Assembly (NCBI RefSeq): GCF_000003195.3
Contig: NC_012870.2
Span: 37,540,377-37,604,376 of the forward strand
Source of the DNA: Sorghum bicolor
Taxonomy: Eukaryota > Streptophyta > Magnoliopsida > Poales > Poaceae
DNA: 64,000 nucleotides
Reading direction: 5' to 3'
The position numbers and the translations under genes were made by a program. Below, in pieces: positions 1 through 10,634 of this stretch (its first letter is position 1; each line of letters starts with the position of its first letter). Below the pieces are notes generated by a model, which was not told the DNA's origin, did no database searches, and worked only from the letters and a program-made list of their open reading frames with translations.

Positions 1-1069
1 TGCTGAACACCCGCGGGCCCGGTGGCTCGGGGGCCACCCGGTCCTCGTCGCTGTCGTACCTCCCACCGCGATGCGCGCTATAACCACGTTCTTCCGCGTC
101 TCCGTGCCGGCGGTGTCTATTTTCTTTGATGTCGTGCCGCGCGTCGTGTCGATGTTGATTGTCGGCAGGGAGGATGAGAGCGGTATTTCTACCTCGAGGG
201 GGAGGTTGTTGTTGGACTGACACCTCCTCTTCGATTAGAGGCTGTTCGTCGCGCTTCTCTGTGGCAGCTCCTCGTCGTCGAGACGCCGAACTTTCGGCTT
301 GTTGAACTGCTGCCACCTGGAGCAATGTCTGAACTTCATCTCGAATGCGCCGGGCCTGGGAATTCGACGGCTCTGGCATGTTACGTAGCAGCATCGTCGC
401 TGCCACTACATTCTGGCCTGCTCGAGGGAAACGGCTGACAGGTTGCTCCGCCTCTGCGTCACTGACGATCTGTCGATGTACCTCTCGAGCGCGTCTGCGG
501 ACACTTCCGCCCGGCGGGTAGGGCAGGTCTTGTTCGAGGATTTGCTCGAGCAGGACGAGGCGCTCGCGATCTTCGTCGAGCTTCATCTTGAGCTCCCGCA
601 GCTGCGCGAGCTGCGCAGTTCTATCTTCCTAAGGAAGAGGGTCGAGCCGTCCGTCGTTCCCAGGCGTCTTGGGGTCTTCTTGCGCTGCGGGGGCTCGACC
701 ACCCGCAGCAGCATCCCGTGTCTCGTCGGTGGTTTCTGCCGCCCCGTCGATGTGATAGCATTCCCTCGTAGGGTCATAGCTGTCTGTCTCGGAGTCGGAG
801 TCCGGTTCGGCGGCGTGGAAACACCCACGTCCTTCCTCCAGCAATCGTTGCCTGAGGGAGGTGATCGAGTATCGTCCGGGGCCTAGACGACGGAGGCCTC
901 GTACTCGGGAAAGATCCGGCAGCTCGGATGCCGGCCGCCGCGCTTCAGAGCTACGTGGGAGGACCATTGGTCTTTCTACGTACGTCTGGGCGTTTGGGCA
1001 TATCGCCCTGGCGAGCGACGCCGCGGCGTTGTCCAACCCGAACGGCAGTGCCGCCCTTGGAGAGAACAA
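1..1069 (-). pseudogene. Tat-type gag, 5' part, broken by one in-frame stop
   Basis: Gag forms the capsid of the cytoplasmic retroelement particle. From a Met at 1069 the frame reads about 146 codons to a TAG at 629-631. It then stays open in the same frame to position 1, with coherent acidic/basic, arginine-rich, coiled-coil-like sequence (KMKLDEDRERLVLLEQ, then VRRRAREVHRQIV). The composition resembles grass Tat gag proteins as I know them. The true start may be upstream. Apparent ORFs on the other strand here are shadows. The capsid core and any zinc knuckle would lie outside the window. One nonsense change is the only break seen. Confidence 0.6.
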
Positions 1070-1490
1070 CCCGTGTGGAAGTAGTCTAGCTGCTGTGGGG
1101 GAGGGCGCGCGAGACGCGTCCCCCCCCCCGTCGTTGCGCGGTGCTGAGTCGTCGTGCTTGTTGCTCCATCAGATGGTGTTGCTGACTGGTGGCCCACATC
1201 CTGCCTTGCACGAGTTGTTGGTCGTGCTGAAGCAGAGGGGCCGCGGTGGTGCTGCCCGCGCCTCTTCTTAGGCGGGGAGGCGTGGTGGTGAGGGCGTCTC
1301 GGGGCCTTCAACCGTGCTGGTGTAACGCGGACTCCTCCTGGTCCTTTGACTGAGAGCAAGATCATGTCGTAGCCGGAGCCCGTAGACATGAACTCGAGAC
1401 TCCCAAACCAAATCACCGTGGAGCGCGGAAGCGGCGAGGCAAGAGTAGCCATCCGGAAAGTAGTGGAAAATCGGTGAAAAACACGCAGGA

Positions 1491-1508
1491 CCCCTACCTG
1501 GCGCGCCA
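1491..1508 (-). other. Tat-1 primer binding site
   Basis: On the minus strand, two bases inside the LTR end, the sequence is TGGCGCGCCAGGTAGGGG. This is the position and TGG start expected for priming by the 3' end of a tRNA. Which tRNA is not decided here. Confidence 0.8.
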
Positions 1509-1510
1509 AC

Positions 1511-2555
1511 TGTCGGTGTTTTTCCCCCGGGGGGTCACACCAACGAGTAAATTTGTATGTGTGCTCCCCTTTCCGGATGGTGATGCAAGAAGACACAGAG
1601 ATTTATCCTGGTTCGGGCAAGAGAAGGCCCTACGTCCAGCGGGGGGAGAGAGTTTGTATTATCTTGCACCTAAGTGCTTGTACAGGGGCGAATACAAGCG
1701 TGGTATGAAGTGTGTAGCTCTACTACGTGTGTGTGTGTTCTTGTGTTGTGATGTCCCGTTCTTCTATTCCTGAGTCTCTCCTTTTATAGCTCCAAGGAGA
1801 GACACAGGGTACACGCGTAGATGTTAGAGTAGGGATCGATAGCCGCATGGAGCGCTGACCTACTCGAGGCTTCCGTACGGCATGGCCTCGAGCCGTCCCA
1901 TCTTGATAGCCCGGTGATGATTACGCGTGCTCCTGTGTTCTGCCCTGCCAGCCGCCTTGTGCTGGTTCTGAGGTCGCATGCTTGTACGGTATGGTGGCGG
2001 ATCCGGCGGGGTAGCTGTGGTGTAGTCAGTCGACGCCCAACTTGTCCCTAGGAAGGGACCCTGTTCGGTCGAGGGTCGGACGCCGTGTAATATGCTGGTA
2101 TCTGGAGCGCTGACCTTGGGTGTCTCGAGGGGGTCCCGATTAGACGTTCCATCCTTGTTTCTTGCGTCCTGACACGCCCTGGGTCGTTCGGTGGGAAGGC
2201 TGCAAAAAGAACGATGGGACAGAAGCTTGCTCCCTATCACGCCTTCCGTGACCTGTGTGTTAGGTGGGGAAGCGTCAGGTGCATTTAATGCTCCGGCCCG
2301 CGTGCGCGCGTCGAGCGGCGGACAGTGTCCTTGCGCCCGACGCCTCTCGGTTCGCTCGAGCCCGCTTCCGTTTTCGACGACAGTCGTCGCTCGACCCCTG
2401 ACCGATTCGCTCGACGCTATTTCCGTCTTCGAGGCTGCGACCGTCGATGGCGGCACATACGTAAGATTAGAGCGTCGAATTAAGGTTCTCGACCTTCGTA
2501 CGGGCAATCTCATAATGCGTATCGCTGAGGGTACCCCTTACCGATACCCTCGACA
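1511..2555 (-). repeat. Tat-1 5' LTR (1045 bp)
   Basis: The + strand begins TGTCGGTG and ends CCCTCGACA, giving TGTC/GACA ends. The PBS abuts on one side and interrupted Athila coding sequence on the other. Long ORFs across it on both strands are GC-driven and not supported as genes. Confidence 0.85.
1781..1790 (-). promoter_or_regulatory. TATA box of Tat-1 LTR
   Basis: Minus-strand GCTATAAAAG inside the LTR, about 270 bases before its inner end. This fits the U3/R transition. Confidence 0.5.
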
Positions 2556-2557
2556 CA

Positions 2558-2875
2558 TATCACAATTCGAAGATCTACAAAGAAAGAGTCAAAAGGTGGC
2601 ATGACAAGAGAATCAAGAAGAAGGAGTTCACACCCGGAGATAAGGTATTACTTTTTAATTCCAGGGTGAAGCTTTTTGGGCATGCAAAACTCAGGAGCAA
2701 ATGGGAAGGACCATTCAAGGTAATCAATTCATCATCCCACGGAGCTATCACACTTCAAAATGACGAAGGTACGTTATTCATGGTAAATGGTCAACGTCTT
2801 AAATTGTTTATAGAGCCCAATAAAGAATTAGAAGAAATAGACGTAATCCATTTTTTCCTTCCCATAGAGAATTAG
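2558..2875 (+). pseudogene. Athila integrase C-terminal fragment
   Basis: The 106-codon frame starts mid-gene at the Tat-1 junction and ends at the natural stop. It aligns by eye with the end of the Athila-D polyprotein (46265 end) in this window: [38 protein letters not shown] and VNGQRLKL are nearly the same. This is the integrase tail, which binds DNA non-specifically in the pre-integration complex. The rest of pol would lie beyond Tat-1, outside the window. It cannot function alone. Confidence 0.9.
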
Positions 2876-2979
2876 AGCCCGACCTTTTTAGTCTGATGTT
2901 TTCGGGTCATACATAGATTTTCTTAAATAGTTTTGCATTTAGAAACACGCTCGAGGAAGCGGACCCACAGAGGAGACAG

Positions 2980-3195
2980 AGAGAGGGCGGGCGCCCAGAT
3001 TAGGTGGGCGGGCGCCCAGCTCCTGTTCCCCCTCGGTCCCGATTTTCTCTGTTATGGAAAATGCACTTATGGTAATCTGAATAATCCCTCAGATGGAAAG
3101 TTTCGCACGCACATCGACGGGAGCAACCCGAACAACCTCTAGAGGCACTTTTTGACCCCTATATAAACAGACCCCTGACATCAGTTTTCAAACAC
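2980..3195 (+). promoter_or_regulatory. LTR-like internal promoter block ahead of the Athila third ORF
   Basis: Two copies of GGGCGGGCGCCC lie at 2985-2996 and 3006-3017, 21 bases apart. A TATA box CTATATAAAC follows at 3160-3169, then CAGACCCCTG. The ORF starts at 3256. Athila LTRs in this window carry the same 12-mer (on the opposite strand relative to the TATA), and at A1 the same TATA plus CAGACCCC arrangement (5613 on). LTR B also has the pair with 21-base spacing (11717, 11738). I infer a separate promoter for the third ORF. Confidence 0.55.
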
Positions 3196-3255
3196 GAATC
3201 CACCAAGCCTTCTCTTCTTCTTCAATTAGAGCTTGATTAGTTCCTCGCTGTTCCA

Positions 3256-3885
3256 ATGGCCGAGAAGTTCCACGATGATTGGGAAGTCGTCCCCTTCAAC
3301 CTCAACACGAAGCCTGCGGAAGACCCCGATGCCTGTGCTCTCGTCCCAGTCAACACAGAGCGACAGCTAGAAGCCATGCCATTACGCCAACGCAGGTCCG
3401 CCCAATCCTACCATGCTCAACCAGTTCTCACCGCACCACCACAACCCCTACTCCTCAAAGGATCATCATCCAAGACGAAGACCACCATCAAGGTGCCAAC
3501 CGGCACGAGGATCCTTCCACCTAGACCCAATGAGAGGGTCGTTGGAATCAAGACCAACCGGAGCGGCGAGATCAGCAGCATACGCTACACTACGGAGGAG
3601 GAAATACCTTATTTCAAAGGGATTAGAGCAGCCAAAGTCCATTTCATCCCTCCAAAGGCAGCCCCGAAGCATGCTCTCAATGCTTTTGAGACACCTCCCA
3701 AGCATCGCAAGACTATAGTAGATATTGATGAGGACGTTCGCAGGCTAGACAGAGTTATCATAGACCTCTAGTCCTCGATTAATTCCCTCACTAGGCAGCT
3801 CTCTAACCACAACACCGTTATACTAGGCCTTAGGCAGGATATTGCCAGTGCCAATAAGAAGATTAAGGAATTAGAGCGCCGCTAA
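3256..3885 (+). pseudogene. Athila downstream (third) ORF with in-frame stop
   Basis: The ORF starts at an ATG (MAEKFHDDWEVVPF) about 87 bases after a TATA box and follows integrase, the place where Athila elements carry a third, sometimes env-like, ORF. It reads 171 codons to TAG at 3769-3771, then continues in the same frame to TAA at 3883-3885. The part after the TAG (SLTRQLSNHNTVILGLRQD) looks like a coiled coil. The centre is proline- and basic-rich. I see no signal peptide or membrane segment, so an envelope role is not supported. Function unknown. The TAG is probably a recent nonsense change. Confidence 0.6.
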
Positions 3886-5192
3886 GTTATCCAGATTAGA
3901 TCTTGAGGCAATGCATCTTAGTTATCTATCTTTAAATTCGGTTTAGGTTTACTATTATCGTCAGTTTGCTACTAGTCAGTTGTAATAAATGCCTAAAGAT
4001 TAAAAAAGAGTATTATTATTATTATTATGTCTTGTGTGTCTCTACTTTATTTTTTGTGCAAGAAAGCAGAAAACAAGTATGGGGGAGATCCCTCGACATG
4101 TCAAACACACTTCGACTACACCACTCCATGATTCAGGTACACACTCTGCACACTTTACACATACACATATATATTTTAGATTATGCAGAATACTGTTTTC
4201 GACATGATAAATTAACAAGCTTAAAATGTTTCTAATCATGATTAATGTCACTCTGTGATATTTCCTGAAACATGCAATTATTGAAAAATCATTTTAAAAA
4301 CCCTGTGTTACTTAAGTCAATATGGAATGTGAGATGGTAGAGTATAAGTTTCTTATTGTTGATATCATTGTTGCTTGGAGAATTTATTTCAAAATCTTCA
4401 AAATTCTAGCTACCATCCTCAGTGTTTTATATGCCTGATAAAACTGAAAATATTAATTATGATTATAAAAGCATACTCTGTATTAAGTTTGCTCAAAATG
4501 AGTTAGACCCTTGTTGAGAGATTTATCATGCTCCTAAGATCAAGACATTTATTCAGAAAGATTCACTCTTCCGAAGTATTATTGCATTAGAGGCATGGGC
4601 TATACAAAAATAAAGATATTTCAAGGAAATAAAAAGGAGCAAGTGCTCGATAACGTTGCAGAAAAAAAAATGGACAAACGTCCAGCAGTAGAATTAGGGG
4701 TACCTCGGTATCCACTTAAAAAAAAGAAAGAGAGAGGAAAAAGAAAATGATAGCCCATGGTCCCTCTAATAAGCAATATGCCAGCAAGAGTTGACAAAGA
4801 TTTTAATTTACAAAGTCTTTGATCTAAGAGTATGACATTCCCCTCCTCGGATCCCGTTTTGATCAGGAAATAAATGCAAAGTAAGTATGCTTGAGAATTT
4901 TTGCAAATTAAAACAGCCTCCGTAAGATATATAAAAGGTAATGAGTGATCTGAGAAGACCTATGAGGATAAAAGGTATGCTAACTTTCTTCCAAAAATAT
5001 ACAAAAACTCCAAGTGACAGGATTGAGAAGAAAGGATCTCTACTCTTAACCATATACTTCCCTGACTATAGTACACAGTGGATTTTAACACCTTGCAGTT
5101 ATGAAGAGAATGTTTTAAAATGTTTTACCCCAGATATTGTTCTTAACCATCCTTTTCTCGAGGACGAGTAAAAGCCTAAGTATGGGGGTATT
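3886..5192 (+). other. Athila-A 3' noncoding region and polypurine tract
   Basis: AT-rich, with no supported gene. It holds an ATT microsatellite (about 4010-4030), a PPT-like AAGTATGGGGGAGAT (4074 on), a palindrome GGACAAACGTCC (4672-4683) in an A-rich purine block shared with other Athila copies, and the final PPT AAGTATGGGGGTATT just before the LTR at 5193. Confidence 0.7.
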
Positions 5193-5612
5193 TGTTGATG
5201 GTTCTTAAGTATCAATTTTAATTATCAAATAAACAAGAGAAAGGACCAATATACAAACAACACCTAGAATTAGGGTTTGATCTGACAGAATTCCACGAGT
5301 TTTGTTGTTTATCTGTTTCTGCAGGGGGTTATCAGGAAATAAGGAAGAAAGGCCCACATGTCGGAATTACATAGAGATATTAACGCACTGCGCAATTTTC
5401 TACCGTCTAGAAGACTCCAGAAGCCACGAGAACGAAGCATAGGCCGAAAGGGGCCAGGCCTAGGGCGCCCGCCCAGTTGGCCTGGCGCCCCCCCTCTGTT
5501 GGATGCCAATTAGGACTCTTTTCGCACACGACGTTCCACCGACCTAAAGGATCAAGGATAACCGTCCAATCAATGTCGGTTTGATCCAATGGCTCATGTT
5601 CACTTGAGGGGA

Positions 5613-5620
5613 CTATAAAA
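5613..5620 (+). promoter_or_regulatory. TATA box, LTR A1
   Basis: CTATAAAA followed by CCAGACCCCC, the same core as in the other Athila LTRs and the internal block at 3160. Confidence 0.6.
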
Positions 5621-6374
5621 CCAGACCCCCTGGCCCCTGGAGCAGACAAGTTTATCATAGAGTTGAGGGGAGCCCTCGAAGGAAAACCTCTTCTCTAAAT
5701 AAAATTTCTTTTTAGGCTTAGCAACCAATGTGAGTAGAAATAGATCTTCTAGTTTCTACTAGATTGAGAGAGATAGAGTGGAGGTGTAGATCGGAGGAAG
5801 CCCGGCCTGTCGGTGTCTACTCTGAGCTTGTACCTGCGGGATCAAGTTCTCCTAACCCGAGGCTTGCTCCTAGGATTCTTCAGTATGTCGACTTCTAAAT
5901 TCTAGTAAGTTCTTGTTTTATTGTTCTTTTGGTTTATGAGTTCACTTTAATCTCTTCGCGTAGAGTTTAGAGTAATCATCTCTAGCGTAGACGTGGTGTT
6001 TAAGCTAGGATACTCATACATATTCCCTGACTAGCTAGACCGTGGTAGTAGCGAGGAACGTGACATTTCTGAGTTACCTTTGCAGACCATATCTAGTTAG
6101 CAGGAAGGATAGGGTTTATAGGTGCGGGTTGAACATCCTTTGTGGTGTCTAGATTCTGTTAGCCTCCCCAATAGAACAGCAGATCATCCTTACCAAGGTG
6201 AGAAGAAGATTACGGTTGTAGTCTTCTCTATTTATCACTCACATCGAGAAACATTCTTTGTTGCCTAAAGGGTTAGTAGTAATAGACCGGGTTAGTCAGA
6301 TGCACTCTTTCTCCTAGTGGTAAAAAAATAAATACAATACTCTGGATAACCTCCTGGGTGAAGTGCTCACCGAT

Positions 6375-6392
6375 ATCCATGCGCTTGCGGAT
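6375..6392 (+). other. U5 hairpin, LTR A1
   Basis: ATCCATGCGCTTGCGGAT: a 5-bp stem with one A/C mismatch at the loop side, 31 bases before the LTR end. Confidence 0.5.
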
Positions 6393-6423
6393 CAATTCCT
6401 TATTGCGTTCCCAAATATCAACA

Positions 6424-7058
6424 AAAGGTATGTATCCCCTTAAAAGAGCAAAAGTAGAATTAGACTTTCACCATTGTTATCACCATGATCACCATACACC
6501 ATTCACTCGCCACACATGCACATCTTGATGTGACTTATTGACTTGTTTCTCTGGATCCATGGTTTGACTACGCAATAATTGTCTTGTAAGTATATATTAT
6601 CTGTCTCCCACCTATGAGCTCTAGATATCAAAACCTTATTAGAGTAGGGTGAGAGAGAAGGCAATATCACTATGCCTCATACCAAAAAGACTACATACTT
6701 TGAGAGAAGGCATATATCATGACTGCCTTGGAAAGGATCCAAAAATACCCCAAAACAAAGAGAGATTTGAGAGGGTCATACAAGGAATCTCTGAGTTTTA
6801 TTTGAAAATCTAAAAAAACTCCAGAGCTATAGCTGTTCAAAGAACAAGAGACATGGCACTTGACTTGACCGTTCAATCTTTTGACTACTCAAGACACAAG
6901 TGACGGTTGCAAGCCCCATGGTGAAAGGTAAAATGAGTAAGTCTTAACAGTTTACTCTAACTCAGAGATGAGATTTTACTTTTAAGTCATGAAACCACTG
7001 CAGAAACTCTGGAGTCCATCCTTGCTCAGGGACAAGCAAGAGGTACGCTTGGGGGAGT
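6424..7058 (+). other. Athila 3' internal remnant between two LTRs
   Basis: Matches 19120-19786 of Athila-C (shared AAAGGTATGTATCCCC start, GCCACACATGCACATCTTGA, and the same order after it). No ORF is supported. It ends in PPT GGGGGAGT before LTR A2. The join at 6423/6424 is a large internal deletion. Confidence 0.75.
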
Positions 7059-8248
7059 TGTTGACGGTCCTTAAGTACCAAATATAATCATCAAATAAAT
7101 AAAGAAAAGGATCCGAATGCAACCAACACCAAGACTTAGGGTTTTATCTGACATAATTCCACGAGTTTTGGTGTTTGTCTATTTCTACAGGGGGTTATCA
7201 GGAAATATGGAAGAAAGGCCCACACACCGGGTTTACATAGAGAATTAAAGTGCCGCACAATTTTCTATTATCTAGAAGACCCCAGAAGCCACGGGAACGA
7301 ACGGGAAGGCGATCGGGCCCGGGGCCAGGGCGCCCGCCATCCCCCCTTGGGCGCCGGCCCAGGTGTTGTGCCCAATCACGTTCAATCTCGCGGATTACGC
7401 TCCACCGACCTAAAGGATCAAGGATAACCGTTCAATCAATGTCGGTTTGATCCGACGGCCCAGATTCACTTGAGAGGACTATATAAGGAGAACCCCTGGC
7501 CCCTGGAGGAGGACAAGTTCATCATAGAGTTGAGAGGTGCCCTCGAAGGGATAACCTTTCCTCTACATAGACTTAGGGCTTAGCATCCAATGTGAGAGTA
7601 GACTAGATCTACTAGATTGAGAGAGATAGAGTGGAGGTGTAGATCGGAGGAAGCCCGGCCTGTCGGTGTCTACTCCGAGGTTGTAACTGCGGGATCAAGT
7701 TCTGCTAACCCGAAGCTTGCTCCTAGGATTCTTCAGTATTTCTACTTCTAAATTCTAGTAAGTTCTTGTTTTATTGTTCTTCGGTATATGAGTTTACTTT
7801 GATCTCTTCGCGTAGAGTTTAGAGTAATCATCTCTAGCGTAAACGTGGTGTTTGGGCTAGGATACTCATAGATATCCCCTGACTAGCTGGACCGTGGTAG
7901 TAGCGAGGAACGTGAGCCTCCCGAATATCCCGTTAGTTGGATCGATAGGGTTTATAGGTGCGGGTTGAACATCCTCTGTGGTGTCTAGATTCCGTGAGCC
8001 TCCCCAATAGAACAGTATATCATCCTTACCAAGGTTAGAACGAGATTACGGTTGTAGTCTTCTCTATACATCGCTCACATTCTTTGTAGCCTAAAGGGTA
8101 GTAGCAATAGATTTGGTTAGTAAGATGCACGCTTTCTCCCAGTGGTAAAAATATAAATACGATACTCTGGATAACCTCCCGGGTGAAGTGCTCACCGATA
8201 TCCGTGCGCTTGAGGATCATTTCCTGATGGTGTTACCAAATATCAACA
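7059..8248 (+). repeat. Athila LTR A2 (1190 bp)
   Basis: TGTTGACGG...ATATCAACA, preceded by a PPT. GC motif variant at 7328, TATA at 7479-7488 (CTATATAAGG), U5 hairpin at 8200. Differs from A1 by many substitutions and indels, so the two LTRs are either old or not from one insertion. Confidence 0.85.
8200..8217 (+). other. U5 hairpin, LTR A2
   Basis: ATCCGTGCGCTTGAGGAT: stem ATCCG/AGGAT with one G/A mismatch, 31 bases before the LTR end. Confidence 0.45.
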
Positions 8249-8747
8249 TGCTCTAGTGCTTGATCAGAGGCTTCTTCTCCCAAGATGAATTATGAATTAG
8301 GGGTCTGAGGTCCTCTCCTCCAGGGACCAGGGGGTCTGCTTATATAGTCCTTCCAAGTGAATGTGGGCCGTCGGATCAAACCGACATTAATCGCACGGTT
8401 TTCCTTGATCCCTTAGGTCGGTGGAGCATGATCCGTGAAGTTCGCTCTGATTGGCCCCGAGGCCAGGGCGGGCGCCCTGCCCCCGAGCCCGTCCGGTCTC
8501 CCGTTCGTTCCCGTGGCTTCTGGACTCTTCTAGATGTAGGATAATTGCGCGGCACGTTAATATCTCTATATAAACCCAACGTGTGGACCTTTATTCCATA
8601 ATTCCTGATAACCCCCTGCAGAAATAGACAAACACCAAAACTCATGGAATTCGGTCAGATAAAACCCTAAGTCTGGATGTCGATTGCATTTGGATCCTTT
8701 TCTTTGTTTATTTGCTGATTAAATTTGATACTTAAGGACCGTCAACA
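8249..8747 (-). repeat. Inverted partial Athila LTR
   Basis: On the minus strand this begins TGTTGACGGTCCTTAAG at 8747 and reads through the GC motif (8466-8477) and TATA (about 8337-8346), then stops. It abuts LTR A2 tail-on at 8248/8249 and gag at 8747/8748. Only the first ~500 bases of an LTR are present, in opposite orientation to its neighbours. Confidence 0.8.
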
Positions 8748-9478
8748 CTGCAGCTAGAGGAGCATTCCTGTCACTCACCATACCACAAGCCACAGCTCTT
8801 GTGGAGAAGATGGCGTCCAACCAAGGCTGGAATGAAGAAAAGACCTAGACACGCAAGAGAGGTGGAGGTATGCACCAGGTCAAGGAGGTAGACATGTTGT
8901 CTACCAAGCTAGACCTGCTCATGAAGAAGCTCGATGATAGAGCTAGAGATAAGAAAGAAGTCATGCACGTCTACGACTCTCACATGACTTGTGAGGAGTG
9001 TGGAGATAGTGGACACTCAGGCAATCACTGCTCTGAGATGCTTGAGGACGTGAACTACATCAACAACAACAACTACTACTACTACAATCGTTCTCAACAA
9101 AATCAAAGTTGGAATCAACAAAGGCCTAACTACTCAGGTAATTATCAAGGTAACAATTCTTACAATAATAATAATAATTTTCCACCTCTGAGAGAGTTAG
9201 TGTCTAATCAAGGAAAGCTAATGGATAACCTATCTAAGAAATTGGCATCTAATGATAAAATGTTAGAAAATATAAATAATAGAATGGATAATTTCTCTAC
9301 TGCCATCAAGAATCAAATTAGCTTTAATAAAATGATTGAATCTTAGTTAAATCAAATAACTGCTGTTGTTCATGCTACTAACCCCGTTATACCATCACAA
9401 CCGGAAGGATTAGAATCTGCAAATCTTGTAGATATGTTTGATGCAGGTAACTACTGGAGTAACCCCATTATGGAAGTA
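8748..9478 (+). pseudogene. Athila gag fragment with zinc knuckle
   Basis: The sequence starts mid-gag (EKMASNQGWNEEKT), meets a stop, and resumes with MHQVKEVDMLSTKLDLLMKK at 8870. A CCHC zinc knuckle CEECGDSGHSGNHC binds RNA in the particle. An Asn/Tyr-rich stretch and a coiled-coil-like tail follow, with a stop after MIES at 9344-9346. The frame then continues to the Tat-2 junction. It is the same gag as at 31493 in Athila-C. It lacks both ends and a start, so it is a dead fragment. Confidence 0.8.
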
Positions 9479-10189
9479 TGTTGACACTGTTTTTGGACAC
9501 GTACCCAGGGACCAGTAAAGTATAGATCGGCAGGTGGAGCAACGGTAACTAGTCTGCAGAAAAGTTGCCGATGGTTGCCGATGAAGAGACGATTGAATGT
9601 GACTAAGTCCAGAGGTGGTCACGTGTTCTTACTGATGATCAATATCAGTGTTTGCCGATGGCCATAACAGGAAGTCTGCCGATGATTCTGAAGGAAAGCG
9701 TGGAGATTGTCGATTGATCTGTGGCGGTGTTCCGGTCGGTTACAAGGGGGTAGTTTTATGTTTCCTTAGTTATTTAAATTTGTTTTGTATACGGATTCTG
9801 TTTAATTTGGAATTCAAGTCCTAGTCGTATCTGATTGTAGCTCATTGAGCAGGGTATAAATGGAGACCCTAGGGCTTTGTAATAAAAAATCTATCAATCC
9901 ATCAAACACAAGTTTTTACATATATTCCAGCATCTACTTTTTTGACGACTTCGTCATATTTTCCTATTTACTACGAGTTCTTAGGAATTCATTGACTTAA
10001 GCTCGGTGTATTCTCGAGTTCTGCGTGAATACCTCTTGGCCGTGACATCCGGGCGCATCGCTGTTGTCGGGACCAAAGTATTCGAGTTATCACCTTTGCC
10101 GATAGTAAGGTCAAATCGGCTGGCACGCCTTAACGTTTAAATCGGGTATGAGCCCTTTGTGTTTGTAGATCAGCTTTTGCATGAACACA
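9479..10189 (+). repeat. Tat-2 5' LTR (711 bp)
   Basis: TGTTGACACTG...GAACACA followed within a few bases by a PBS. A TATA box GTATAAAT is at 9854-9861. Confidence 0.75.
9854..9861 (+). promoter_or_regulatory. TATA box, Tat-2 LTR
   Basis: GTATAAAT followed by GGAGACC, mid-LTR. Confidence 0.5.
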
Positions 10190-10194
10190 TCTTT

Positions 10195-10212
10195 TGGCAC
10201 GCTCGGTGGGAC
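10195..10212 (+). other. Tat-2 primer binding site
   Basis: TGGCACGCTCGGTGGGAC, five bases past the LTR end. It differs from the Tat-1 PBS, so the two Tat elements belong to different families. Confidence 0.7.
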
Positions 10213-10233
10213 AGATTCAAGATCAAGATCAAC

Positions 10234-10505
10234 ATGTCGAATACCGATTTTGACTTGGTGAACGTCATCCCCGTGACGGAAGCCAATCTCAGAGATGAGC
10301 AGAAGCAAGCTATTGCAAAAGCTATGGAGGACTACAAACAAAAGTGTTTGAAATCCTTCAGCATCAACAGGATTGGCGAGGTGATCCAGAAGGAAGCACT
10401 GCCGGCACCTCGGCAGGTTACTTTTGAAGCCACTCCTGGTAAACTTCAAGACATGGTTGATAGTGCTATTAACCGTGCCTTGATCAATCAAGCTGGTGTG
10501 CTGTC
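10234..10505 (+). pseudogene. Tat-2 gag, N-terminal 91 codons
   Basis: The first ATG after the PBS gives MSNTDFDLVNVIPVTEANL and an acidic, helical sequence typical of a gag start. No stop is seen up to the Athila-B insertion at 10506, where the frame is cut in a GVLS segment. Capsid and zinc knuckle are missing. The start was chosen because it is the first Met outside the LTR and PBS. Confidence 0.55.
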
Positions 10506-10616
10506 TGTTGACACTAGCTAACACCACTTAGATACTAGGTTGTCATCCCTAGCATGGCGCCAGAGTGTACAAAGGTATTCATAAATGTAAAGGCTCTCTA
10601 GAAAATAATCTATTCT

Positions 10617-10634
10617 ATCCGCAAGCGCACAGAT
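10617..10634 (-). other. U5 hairpin, Athila-B 3' LTR
   Basis: On the minus strand ATCTGTGCGCTTGCGGAT. The stem ATCTG/CGGAT closes with a U-G wobble in place of C-G. Confidence 0.55.

Larger units (their letters stand above)
1..2555 (-). mobile_element. Tat-1: partial Ty3 Tat-lineage LTR retrotransposon, 5' end only
   Basis: The element lies on the minus strand and continues past the left edge. Reading right to left it has a 5' LTR (2555 down to 1511), a PBS, a leader of about 420 bases without a convincing ORF, and a gag open to the edge. It interrupts Athila integrase coding sequence that resumes at 2558, so it inserted into Athila-A. The 5 bases outside the LTR (2556-2560) read CATAT. The matching duplication should lie beyond the left edge. 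Tat assignment rests on gag character and PBS type and is moderately sure. Confidence 0.8.
5193..6423 (+). repeat. Athila LTR A1 (1231 bp)
   Basis: Starts TGTTGATGG directly after a PPT and ends ATATCAACA. It shares the block order of every Athila LTR here: an early GGGTTATCAGGAAAT block, GC motif at 5463-5474, TATA at 5613, U5 hairpin at 6375. The 3' end joins Athila 3' internal sequence instead of a PBS. Confidence 0.85.
2556..9478 (+). mobile_element. Athila-A: rearranged Athila remains (pol end, third ORF, two LTRs, inverted LTR piece, gag piece)
   Basis: This is a composite of Athila-family pieces in series: integrase C-terminus, a downstream ORF, 3' noncoding DNA, PPT, LTR A1, a short 3' internal piece, PPT, LTR A2, an inverted LTR piece and a mid-gag piece. 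LTR A1 is not followed by a PBS but runs straight into 3' internal sequence, so most of an element between the two LTRs has been lost. The order cannot come from one clean insertion. Unequal recombination or several overlapping insertions are likely. Confidence 0.75.
9479..10505 (+). mobile_element. Tat-2: 5' fragment of a second Tat-type element
   Basis: LTR, PBS and the first 91 codons of gag, cut by Athila-B at 10506. The 5 bases before the LTR are AAGTA (9474-9478). The rest of the element is not found to the right of Athila-B and was probably lost with Athila-B's right end. Confidence 0.75.

Noticed and set aside
443..1271. Plus-strand ORFs of 136-147 codons
   Set aside because: Shadows of the minus-strand Tat gag, which gives a coherent frame across the same bases.
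1860..2513. 217-codon ORF on the minus strand
   Set aside because: Lies wholly within the Tat-1 LTR; low-complexity, GC-driven, no recognisable domain.
3256..3771. Host gene of 171 codons with its own promoter
   Set aside because: It follows Athila integrase in the same orientation and precedes the Athila 3' region and PPT, so it belongs to the element.
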